A DNA stretch of 17,975 nt from assembly GCA_947624845.1 (NCBI GenBank), contig CANQMB010000013.1:1-17975 (forward strand), read 5' to 3'. Positions 8,101 through 13,862 of the stretch are shown here, in pieces; position 1 is the stretch's first letter, and every line of letters starts with the position of its first letter. The notes below the pieces were generated by a model. It did not search any database, was not told the DNA's origin, and was given only the letters and a program-made list of their open reading frames with translations. This DNA comes from an uncultured Bacilli bacterium. Lineage in GTDB: Bacteria > Bacillota_I > Bacilli_A > RF39 > UBA660. The position numbers were made by a program, and so were the translations under genes.

Positions 8101-9791
8101 CTTTAAAATTGACTCATGCAGTTGATGATAAGGTTTTAATTAAAGAAATTCATACGGAAGTTTCTTTAAAACCGGGAGAAGAAAAAGAAGTGGTATTTAC
8201 TCTTGGCGTGAGCAATCATATGGAAGAATTTACAAAACTTTTAAAAGAGTACAACGATGTTTCTTTCTGTAAAAAGAAATTGGAAGAGGTCAAAGATTAT
8301 TACCGGAAAACATTATCTATGATTCAAGTAAAAACGGAAGATTCTAGTTTTGATACGATGATCAATGGTTGGTATTTATATCAGTGTTTGGTTTCTAGAA
8401 TTTTGTCCCGTACTGGTTTTTATCAAGTCAGTGGTGCTTATGGTTACCGCGATCAGTTGCAAGATACTATGAATATTTGTGATATTTTTCCTCATCTTGC
8501 ACGAGAACAAATCTTAAAAAATGCTGCTCATCAATTTCAGCAAGGGGACGTTCTTCATTGGTGGCACGATATGAATCAGTTTGGACTTCGCAGTCGTTAT
8601 AAAGATGATTATTTATGGCTCGTTTATGCAACTTGTGTGTATATTTCTAAAACCGGGGATGCCGAAATTTTGAAAGAGAAGGTCCCTTATGTTTTAGGAG
8701 ATGAACTTTTAGCTAGTGAAGTAGAAAAAGGAATGGTATTTACTTATAGTGATTTTAAAGAACCTCTGTTAAATCATTTATTGAAATCTTTAAATCTTGC
8801 GATGCATAGTTTAGGAGAACATGGTCTTCCATTAATGGGTGGTGGAGACTGGAATGACGGAATGAATAAAGTTGGTGTTAAAGGCCACGGAGAAAGTGTT
8901 TGGTTAGGATTCTTCCTATATCGTGTTATCGATTGGTTTATTGATCTCATCGACAAAGAAAAATTAAAAATAGATAAGGAAGAATATCAAAAGTTTAACG
9001 AAAATTTAAAGAAAAATTTAAATCAGTATGCCTATGATGGATCTTATTATTTACGAGCTTTCTTTGATAATGGAGATAAACTGGGAAGCAGCGAAAACGA
9101 AGAATGTAAAATTGATTTAATTTCACAATCTTTTGCTATTTTAAGTGGTGTTGTTCCTAAAAATAGAGTTGCTTCTTTATTGAAATCAGTAAGAGAAAAT
9201 TTAGTGGATCGTGATGCTTTATTAGTTAAACTTTTAACGCCACCTTTTGAAAAAAGTTCAAATAATCCAGGATATATTATGAATTATCCAAAGGGAATTC
9301 GTGAAAATGGTGGCCAATATACCCATGCGGTTTCGTGGTATTTAATGGCACTGATTCAGGAAGGAAAATATGATGAAGCTTATCAATATTTCCAAATGAT
9401 TAATCCAATAGAAAGAACAAAGACGAATGAGCAAACACGCATTTATAAAGTGGAACCTTACGTAATTGCAGCGGATATTTATACTCATGAAAAGCATAAA
9501 GGTCGTGGAGGATGGACTTGGTATACGGGTTCTGCTGGCTGGTTCTATCAAGTTGCGATTCATGATATTTTAGGATTTGTAAAAGAAGGGGAGTATTTAA
9601 AAATAGAGCCTCATCTTCCAAAAGATTTTCAAGGTTATCGAATGAATTATCATTTTTTTGATACGGAATATCATATTTCTTTAAAACGGGGAGAAAAAAG
9701 AGCAATCCTTTTAGATGGTAAAATAAGAAAAGAAAAAATTCCTTTAGTGAATGATCGAAAGAAACATAAAATAGAGGTGGTTATATGTTAA
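2160..9791 (+). CDS. Cyclic beta-1,2-glucan synthase-like protein (GT84 + cyclization domain + GH94)
   Basis: Proteins of this architecture (NdvB/ChvB/Cgs) polymerise glucose from UDP-glucose into beta-1,2-glucan at the membrane, cyclise it, and trim chain length by phosphorolysis. All parts are present in one intact 2543-residue frame. Residues 1-310 form a charged helical region with family-like NEWLIDNYYLL; membrane segments lie at about 311-362; the GT84 domain covers about 380-690, with DTDTD (524-528), GEGSFIGKGIYD, SHDLLEGNYLR and QHRWARGD (670-677); further membrane helices fall within 715-890. The glycoamylase-like cyclization domain (GH189) spans about 900-1260, with RTSPTD (937-942), STVDSGN, SESRLTSFIAIAKGD, SWSGTSFEYYMP and HHQGM (1248-1252). 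Two GH94-type beta-sandwich regions (about 1320-1570 and 1803-2040) precede the GH94 barrel, with GYRDQLQD, GDWNDGMN (2229-2236, holding the general acid) and GGWTWYTGSAGW (2450-2461). It is slightly shorter than the roughly 2800-residue rhizobial enzymes. No exporter gene lies beside it. Linkage type is inferred from family membership. Confidence 0.92.
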   Translation: MIRRFLKNFDEITEYYEFLVNKTKNLQYVGITNEWLIDNYYLLVEHKKRLLRDEKIMKKNLKKASTIENALRKIIIRNSYHVDFKKITTGLNLYQKENKYYFSYDEINLIPTLLLFLYTIKLKEICDVEYQRLVHKEKVSYMITKIKNKEISLEEFLEHNSEMLKDENYLFELNNQLRELGTNSNQIFKILNSRLEENHINLKEVINQEYQKRMDNNILVSNIFNNLKKFGDYTQEDLFEQISYTEKKLLKDDIYRKMTEESKAYYRFLICKYAKRKKISEYAYVCQFYETNPEEHIGTYLIRPKKYRLRFTIYFISLLLLSVISSYIGSIFFIKNQILGFILLLIPIFNLWAQIINHLLMSFVTPRPLPKLDFSKGIPEEYATMVVIPTIISDTEKIKKLFDCLETFYIVNKTKNLYFTLLGDAKAIDQEHYEKDEEISEFGVEYARKLNQKYKQNIFHFVYRKRFYNEKENCYLGYERKRGAIHHFNQLLLHQFTKKEAKKYFHVHTLEDFQVDIRYVITLDTDTDLVLNTALNLVGAIAHPLNHPVLNKTKTKVISGYALMQPRVSVDIESTNQSFYSQIFANIGGFDSYTAIVPNVYFDSFGEGSFIGKGIYDLKVFDEVLSKAFPDNLVLSHDLLEGNYLRCAYVADVELIEGFPPKFLTDTTRQHRWARGDVQIFQWLFPRVYNKENVKVKNPLNFLEKFKIFDNIMRMFLQPMLFIILILALFFGKVAPIFWILFVSLEIILPIFFYLKSKMYHKKQDVQTIYYKELMVGGKSLVLRSYALLATIPYYTCLYLDAFFRTIYRLFISHKNLLNWITAEDAEKTLKFDLKTYLQNFWLNLLTACVLIVVGFLTLNIYSVCIGLIFFSAPFIMYGLSQPLESNLEDLSLEKRENMKGVARRTWQFFQDQLTKENNYLIPDNYQENREDKSDFRTSPTDIGFSLTSVLCAYFLEFIEKEEAIAFIEKIITTVDSLEKWNGHLYNWYHIKTKEVLEPRFISTVDSGNFVASLMVVNQFLLENGEEKLARVVERLIKNANFKKLYTKKEVFSIGYQEKEAMLSVYNYNKFASESRLTSFIAIAKGDVPSNHWFCLDKSLTSFNHAKGLTSWSGTSFEYYMPYLFMKNYPHTLLDESYHFAYMCQKAYVESINHKLPWGMSESAYDELDNANSYKYQAFSTPYLKVKEEKNPRIVLSPYSSLMAFPLFPEEVYKNMMRFRKLDMYGEYGFYESYDTETEKPVLSYYAHHQGMSLIGLTNYLMEGIIQNYFHKDIRVQTFDILLKEKVQVKTDIDLKIAKYKKYNYQKEKIENDIRTFPYISDMPEVSVLSNKKYCLLMNDRGDGFSRYRTIQLNRYRKITEQDYGVFLYIRNMDTNQVISNTYAPMNQMPEKYEVIFASDKIKYIRTDEHLTTTTEIVVTKEHHAEIRRITFQNQGEEDLNLELTTYLEPIICENMEDVSHRVFNNMFLKTYYDSHTDSLISMRKKKNESSTNAYYIHHLLIEDHEKPNTYETSRENFFGRNHNASNPEGLYKRLSNQDNEGLEPIMSLRNQITVKAGGKKVVYIINGFGRSKEQIYSIVRSYHDFLSIQKAFEVSTLMNIENTKLMNLTGEEMRLYNIMLNYLYQTTKITVNEERKEFLRKNALSQSGLWKFGVSGDYPTIVVDINDIVDIPFIRDILKCFEYYKNHSIFVDIVIINSENDQYAEKIKKEIADEIYRMYTLNNFYHTPGKIVVIDRKDMTEEERRLFDVVPRLRFVLNDHKSLSEKVELLQEQNEIAKKIIPPVQQTTSRIDEPLIFETDFGGFTKDGREYVVKSKNTPMPWANIIANEKMGSVISNNGCGFTYAYNSGEFKITSWTNDMIVNDKSEGFKINGEIFDPASCRHGFGYSILEGEYQNLKEEVLEFIPLKDSVKVYLVKLSNLSDKTKKIDLSFWMNPTFGNFEEKTARHILSEYQKEENYLKIRNVYSNYFSHVTAFMSSSLKLTHAVDDKVLIKEIHTEVSLKPGEEKEVVFTLGVSNHMEEFTKLLKEYNDVSFCKKKLEEVKDYYRKTLSMIQVKTEDSSFDTMINGWYLYQCLVSRILSRTGFYQVSGAYGYRDQLQDTMNICDIFPHLAREQILKNAAHQFQQGDVLHWWHDMNQFGLRSRYKDDYLWLVYATCVYISKTGDAEILKEKVPYVLGDELLASEVEKGMVFTYSDFKEPLLNHLLKSLNLAMHSLGEHGLPLMGGGDWNDGMNKVGVKGHGESVWLGFFLYRVIDWFIDLIDKEKLKIDKEEYQKFNENLKKNLNQYAYDGSYYLRAFFDNGDKLGSSENEECKIDLISQSFAILSGVVPKNRVASLLKSVRENLVDRDALLVKLLTPPFEKSSNNPGYIMNYPKGIRENGGQYTHAVSWYLMALIQEGKYDEAYQYFQMINPIERTKTNEQTRIYKVEPYVIAADIYTHEKHKGRGGWTWYTGSAGWFYQVAIHDILGFVKEGEYLKIEPHLPKDFQGYRMNYHFFDTEYHISLKRGEKRAILLDGKIRKEKIPLVNDRKKHKIEVVIC

Positions 9792-10915
9792 CGTTTGATT
9801 TTGAAACTTATACAAATAAGAAAATACCCAAAGAAGGTTGGCAGGAAATTTTAAAAAAAGTAGAACAAAACTCAATGTCTGGTTTTTTAAATCCTTTCGT
9901 GCCTTCTTCTCTTTTAGATCAAATCAAGAGCAAAAAAGAAGAAATAAAGAAACATTCCCAAGTGCTCGTTGTCGTAGGTGCCGGTGGGTCTTTTGCGGGG
10001 TGTCGTGCTCTAGATTCTATATTTTCTTCTTATTGGAATCCTTCTTCTTTTTCTCTTCTTTATGCTGGCTACCAATTATCTGAGGAGTATTTAGAGCGTT
10101 TAAAAAATTATCTAAAAGAAAAAGAGTTTTCGATTAATGTTATCTCTAAATCAGGAACGACATTAGAGACGAATATTACCTATCAAAGTCTCCTTGCTTT
10201 TATGAAAACAAAGTATACAGAAGAAGAGTTGAAACAGCGTATTTTTATTACGAGTGATGAAAATAGTAAACTCAAAATGGAAGCGGATCAAAATGGATAT
10301 ACTTTTTTTCCGATTCCTAAAAATATTGGAGGTAGGTATAGTTTATTAACTGCGGTAGGATTATTTCCACTTTCCTTGATCTTGGATATTGAGGAATTAT
10401 TAAAGGGTGCCCAAGAGGGAAAACAATATATCGAAGAAGCTTATCAGTATGCATGTCTTCGAAAGGCAATGTATGATGAGAAAAGAGGGGTAGAAAATTT
10501 CGTTTTTTATGAAGAAAAATTTTTACCTTTTGGGGAGTGGCTAAAGCAGTTATTTTCAGAATCCGAAGGAAAAAAACAGCGAGGAATTTTACCTATTTCC
10601 TCTCTTTATACAAGAGATTTACATTCCTTAGGTCAATTTTTACAAGAGGGAAATCCAATTGTTTTTGAAACTGTGATTGATTTTGATGGAATGGATTCTC
10701 TTCAGCAGACTGCTGTTTCCAGTGTTTGTAAAGCGCATCAAAAAAATACACCTAGTCTTAGAATTCACGGAACGGATTGTAGTGTTTATACAATGGGACA
10801 ACTTATTTATTTCTTCTTTTTAAGTGCCTCTTTTTCTGCCGTTTTAATGGATGTTGATCCCTTTGATCAACCTGGTGTAGAAGCCTATAAAGAGGAAATG
10901 AGGAATGTAATATGA
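9785..10915 (+). CDS. pgi: Glucose-6-phosphate isomerase, short form
   Basis: Pgi interconverts glucose-6-phosphate and fructose-6-phosphate in the cytosol. At 376 residues this protein is much shorter than typical Bacillota Pgi (about 450). It lacks part of the N-terminal helical region, several loops including one just before the catalytic His, and the C-terminal tail. The functional core is nevertheless recognisable: the sugar-phosphate loop G65-A-G-G-S, SKSGTT (121-126), GGRYSLLTAVG from 182, the catalytic Glu288 in LGQFLQEG, His318 in CKAHQKNTP, and Lys369 in DQPGVEAYK. The ATG lies in the last codons of the glucan synthase (7-base overlap, TTATATGTTAA) with SD AGAGGTGG at 9773-9780, so translation is probably coupled. 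Through glucose-6-P and glucose-1-P this activity connects to UDP-glucose, the substrate of the upstream enzyme (inference). Confidence 0.9.
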   Translation: MLTFDFETYTNKKIPKEGWQEILKKVEQNSMSGFLNPFVPSSLLDQIKSKKEEIKKHSQVLVVVGAGGSFAGCRALDSIFSSYWNPSSFSLLYAGYQLSEEYLERLKNYLKEKEFSINVISKSGTTLETNITYQSLLAFMKTKYTEEELKQRIFITSDENSKLKMEADQNGYTFFPIPKNIGGRYSLLTAVGLFPLSLILDIEELLKGAQEGKQYIEEAYQYACLRKAMYDEKRGVENFVFYEEKFLPFGEWLKQLFSESEGKKQRGILPISSLYTRDLHSLGQFLQEGNPIVFETVIDFDGMDSLQQTAVSSVCKAHQKNTPSLRIHGTDCSVYTMGQLIYFFFLSASFSAVLMDVDPFDQPGVEAYKEEMRNVI

Positions 10916-11820
10916 AAGATTTAATTATTACTCATTCGAAAGATGTTGATGGTGTAAGCCCAATTATTTTGTTGAAGCTCTGTCAAAGAGATGTCGATTA
11001 TTATCTTTTAGATAATGATGAAGTCGAAGAAAAGATTCCTGTTATTTTGGGAAAAGACTTGAGTGAATATGATCATATTTATATTACAGATTTATCTGTT
11101 CCAGATTCTGTGTATCAAGAAGTTTTAAAAAAAGATTGGGTTTCTAAATTTAAAGTATTTGATCATCATAAAACCCATCAATATGCCTCTAAGTATCCTT
11201 TTGTTACTCTTCAATTAGAAGAGTGTGCAACTTCTCTTTTTTATCAATATGTAAAGACACTTTATCCAGTATTAAATCAGGAAAAAATAAAAAAATATGT
11301 TGATTGTGTTTTGGATCTTGATATGTGGTATTGGGTAGCGAAAAAAAATTTAATTGCCAAACAATTGGGCGATCTATTTACCATTTTTGGGAATCTTTCT
11401 TATATTGAATATTTTAAAGAGAAGTTAACGAAAGAGAAAGATTTTAAATTGAATGATTTTGAAGAAAAAATTTTAAAGATTGAAGAGGAGAAAATAAAGA
11501 ACTATTTTCAACTAAAAGAGGAACAATTAAAAACATATACTTATAAAAATTATCAAGTAGGGGTTGTTTTTGCAGAACAATATAAAAGCGAATTAGGAAT
11601 GATGCTACAAAATGCACATCGAGAACTTGATTTTATTGCAATGATTAATCCGAGTGGTGGCGTAAGCCTTCGAACGCAAAAAGATGCAATTGATTTATCT
11701 GATCTTGCAAGTGTTTTGGGTGGCGGTGGTCATCCGAAAGCGAGTGGATTTCCTGTTCCAGAGGAAGCAAGAGAAAGCTTTGTAAAACAATTATTTAAAA
11801 CGATTGAAAAAAATGAATAA
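10912..11820 (+). CDS. DHH-family phosphodiesterase (NrnB-like)
   Basis: DHH/DHHA1 proteins are Mn-dependent phosphoesterases that degrade nano-RNA, pAp, cyclic dinucleotides or related substrates. This 302-residue protein carries the whole metal-site series: HSKDVDG (His8, Asp11, Asp13), Asp60 in TDLSVP, the DHH triplet at 84-86 in FDHHKTH, and Asp135/Asp137 in LDLDMWYW. The C-terminal DHHA1 part ends with the substrate-binding GGGGHPKASGF (His274). No membrane, PAS or GGDEF region is present, so it is not a GdpP-type enzyme. Overall pattern and length recall NrnB-like oligoribonucleases, but the substrate cannot be read from the sequence. Its start overlaps the pgi stop as ATGA, with AGGA at 10901-10904, making it the third gene of the glucan synthase operon. 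A link to that pathway is not evident. Confidence 0.85.
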   Translation: MKDLIITHSKDVDGVSPIILLKLCQRDVDYYLLDNDEVEEKIPVILGKDLSEYDHIYITDLSVPDSVYQEVLKKDWVSKFKVFDHHKTHQYASKYPFVTLQLEECATSLFYQYVKTLYPVLNQEKIKKYVDCVLDLDMWYWVAKKNLIAKQLGDLFTIFGNLSYIEYFKEKLTKEKDFKLNDFEEKILKIEEEKIKNYFQLKEEQLKTYTYKNYQVGVVFAEQYKSELGMMLQNAHRELDFIAMINPSGGVSLRTQKDAIDLSDLASVLGGGGHPKASGFPVPEEARESFVKQLFKTIEKNE

Positions 11821-11881
11821 TTCTAAAAATAGATTTAACAAAAATAATTTGGTAAGTAAACTTATCATAAATTTTTAGAAT
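11820..11881 (+). repeat. 11-bp perfect inverted repeat enclosing a hairpin, before the acyl-CoA ligase
   Basis: ATTCTAAAAAT (11820-11830) is exactly complementary to ATTTTTAGAAT (11871-11881) with 40 nt between. Inside lies a second stem, GGTAAG/CTTATC (11851-11866, loop TAAA, one G-U pair). The 3' arm ends three bases before a -35-like TTGAAA. There is no clean U-run after a GC stem, so it is at best a weak terminator for the upstream operon; an operator or RNA structure is an alternative. Confidence 0.5.
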
Positions 11882-11883
11882 AC

Positions 11884-11912
11884 TTGAAAAACGAGTAGAA
11901 AAATAGTAAACT
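11884..11912 (+). promoter_or_regulatory. Candidate promoter of the acyl-CoA ligase gene
   Basis: TTGAAA (11884-11889) and TAAACT (11907-11912) are separated by 17 bp and match the sigma-A consensus at 5/6 and 4/6. The start would fall near 11919, about 37 nt before the ATG. The octamer AGTAAACT containing the -10 also occurs at 11855-11862 in the upstream hairpin. Confidence 0.45.
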
Positions 11913-11943
11913 AAATTTAAGATTCATAGATTTCTAATTGATA

Positions 11944-11950
11944 GGGGGGA
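11944..11950 (+). promoter_or_regulatory. SD sequence that fixes the acyl-CoA ligase start
   Basis: GGGGGGA sits five bases before the ATG at 11956. An in-frame TTG at 11938 lies upstream of this SD and is therefore unlikely to be the real start. Confidence 0.7.
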
Positions 11951-11955
11951 TTTTG

Positions 11956-13788
11956 ATGAGAGATTTTCAAGAAGAGCAATTAAGAAATATTTATTTAAGA
12001 AAATTATTAGTTGGTGAATTACAAGGACCATTAACAGGAAAGCCTTCTGTTGATAAACCACATTTGAAATTTTATTCAGAAGAAGCATTTTCCAGAAGTT
12101 TGCCGAAAACTAGTATATATAATTATATGTATGAAATAAACAAAAATCATTTAGATGATATTGCTTTTGTTTTTGATACAGGATTTGATGAAACAGAAAT
12201 AACATATGGTGAACTATTTAAAAATATAGATACTGTTGCCAATGGATTAGTTCAAAGGGGAATAAAAGTTGGTGATAAAGTAGCAGTTAGTTTTGCCAAT
12301 ACTCCAGAATCTGTATATACTATTTATGCTATAAATAAGATAGGAGCGGTTAGCTGCTTAATTGATCCTAGAATTAAAACATACAACTTAGAAAGAGATT
12401 TGAAAGATTTAGATGTTAAGATGTTTATTGGTAATAGTGAAGTATATAAAAATTTAAAGAAAGTAGCAAAAAAAGTAAATTTAGATAATATTGTAATTAT
12501 TCCAACTATTCAATCCGCAACGAATAAAAAAATAAAAAATTTATATTTAGCTTCTAAAATTTTAACGGGAAATCATCCATTAAAATTAAATAAAAATTGG
12601 TCGAGTTTTTTAGCAGAAAATAAAACAAAAAAAGAAACGAAAGAATTTGAATATAAGGAAGATCAATTAGCTATTATTTCTTATACGGGCGGAACAACCG
12701 GTGTTCATAAAGGAGTTATGTTATCTAATGAAGCTTTCAATAATTTGATGTTGTCCCATGACTATTTAATGGAAGACCTTGGTCGTGGCGAAAAATTTAT
12801 GAATATTCTTCCTCAATTTATGGTTTATGGAATTTTCACTCTACATTTAGCTTTATGTAGAGGTTTAAAAACCCATCTTCTACTGGACTCTGCGCCAGAA
12901 CATTTTGTCGATAATTTAATTCGTCTGAATCCAGCAATTTCCTTTGGAGGACCTATTCATTGGGAAACGTTGATTGATAATCCTAAAATTACGCCTAACT
13001 GCTTTAGCAATATGAAAGCTCCTGTTTCTGGAGGGGAAAAGTTATCTTTAGCAAAGGAATTAGCCATCTCCAAAGCGTTAAAATATGGGGGTTCCCAGGA
13101 AGAAATGTGCAATGGTTTAGGAGCATCTGAACTTGCTGGGTCATCTACTTGGAAACAGGGAAGTAAAAATAAAAGCGGAACAGTTGGTCGTCTTCATGTT
13201 TATGATAATGCTAAAATTGTAGATTCAAAAACGGGGGAAGAATTATCTTATAATCAACCTGGTGAGCTTTGGTTGACTAGTCCTTCATTAATGTCAGGAT
13301 ATTATCATAGAGAAGATGAAACAAAACATGCGATTCATGAAGACGAAGATGGAGTTCGTTGGTTTATTACGGGTGATTTAGCTCAAATTGATGAAAATGG
13401 GGATATCGATTTAACAGGACGTAGTAAAAGATTATTTGTTTGTGGATTAAACAATGTGTATCCTCCAGAACTAGAAGAAATTATTTACACAATTCCTTCA
13501 GTAAATAAATGTGCAGTTACGAATGTACCTGATGAAGAATTAAGAGCAGTTCCAAAAGTTCATTTGGTTCTAAATGAGGATACAGAAGCAAATCGAAAAA
13601 AAACAATTGCTTCTATTCAAACATTAATCTCAGAAAGAGTTGGCTCTGAAGTTCTTCCTCATTATTATGAATTTCATGATCATTTAAAATATACTTTGAA
13701 TGGAAAAATAGATATTGAAGCTATTCGTAGAGATGACTTAGAAAAAATAAAAGCCAATAAAGAAAAAAAAGTTTTGCGAAAAAAGTAA
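11956..13788 (+). CDS. Acyl-CoA ligase, class I adenylate-forming enzyme
   Basis: Members activate a carboxylic acid with ATP to an acyl-adenylate and then pass it to CoA or another thiol. From the ATG at 11956 the protein has 610 residues, without signal peptide or membrane segment. Landmarks are the phosphate loop YTGGTTGVHKG (243-253), GASELAG (389-395, the A5 region), ITGDLA with Asp474 (A7), the hinge GRSKRLFVCGLNNVYPPE with Arg489 (A8), and Lys584 in TLNGKID (A10, the catalytic lysine). The phosphate loop differs from the usual SGTTGxPKG: the first Ser is Gly245 and the Pro is His251. No acyl carrier protein, dehydrogenase or thioesterase lies nearby, so the substrate is unknown; a fatty acid is plausible. 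The gene has its own candidate promoter and a strong terminator. Confidence 0.87.
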   Translation: MRDFQEEQLRNIYLRKLLVGELQGPLTGKPSVDKPHLKFYSEEAFSRSLPKTSIYNYMYEINKNHLDDIAFVFDTGFDETEITYGELFKNIDTVANGLVQRGIKVGDKVAVSFANTPESVYTIYAINKIGAVSCLIDPRIKTYNLERDLKDLDVKMFIGNSEVYKNLKKVAKKVNLDNIVIIPTIQSATNKKIKNLYLASKILTGNHPLKLNKNWSSFLAENKTKKETKEFEYKEDQLAIISYTGGTTGVHKGVMLSNEAFNNLMLSHDYLMEDLGRGEKFMNILPQFMVYGIFTLHLALCRGLKTHLLLDSAPEHFVDNLIRLNPAISFGGPIHWETLIDNPKITPNCFSNMKAPVSGGEKLSLAKELAISKALKYGGSQEEMCNGLGASELAGSSTWKQGSKNKSGTVGRLHVYDNAKIVDSKTGEELSYNQPGELWLTSPSLMSGYYHREDETKHAIHEDEDGVRWFITGDLAQIDENGDIDLTGRSKRLFVCGLNNVYPPELEEIIYTIPSVNKCAVTNVPDEELRAVPKVHLVLNEDTEANRKKTIASIQTLISERVGSEVLPHYYEFHDHLKYTLNGKIDIEAIRRDDLEKIKANKEKKVLRKK

Positions 13789-13819
13789 TAGAATTCCAAG
13801 GAATATATTACTTTTTTTT
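13779..13819 (+). terminator. Intrinsic terminator after the acyl-CoA ligase, containing its stop codon
   Basis: AAAAGTAATA (13781-13790), which includes the TAA stop, pairs with TATTACTTTT (13806-13815). An inner ATTC/GAAT stem stacks on it and eight T residues follow the C. The 5' arm starts inside the final lysine codons. Confidence 0.85.
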
Positions 13820-13831
13820 CTGCTAAAAATA

Positions 13832-13840
13832 TGCTATACT
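13832..13840 (+). promoter_or_regulatory. Extended -10 promoter for the histidine kinase gene
   Basis: TGC precedes TATACT (13835-13840), a 5/6 match to TATAAT. The -35 position falls in the preceding terminator's T-tract. The predicted start near 13847 gives a leader of about 16 nt with SD GAAGGTGG (13851-13858) before the GTG at 13863. Confidence 0.6.
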
Positions 13841-13862
13841 TACAATAATAGAAGGTGGTAAA

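Noticed and set aside
7282..9705. Several open frames of 60-101 codons on the - strand within the glucan synthase gene
   Set aside because: They lie antisense to a continuous, motif-rich coding sequence, lack recognisable domains, and their composition is that of complementary codon bias.
11938..11955. TTG at 11938 as the start of the acyl-CoA ligase
   Set aside because: The strong SD GGGGGGA lies after this codon and five bases before the ATG at 11956.
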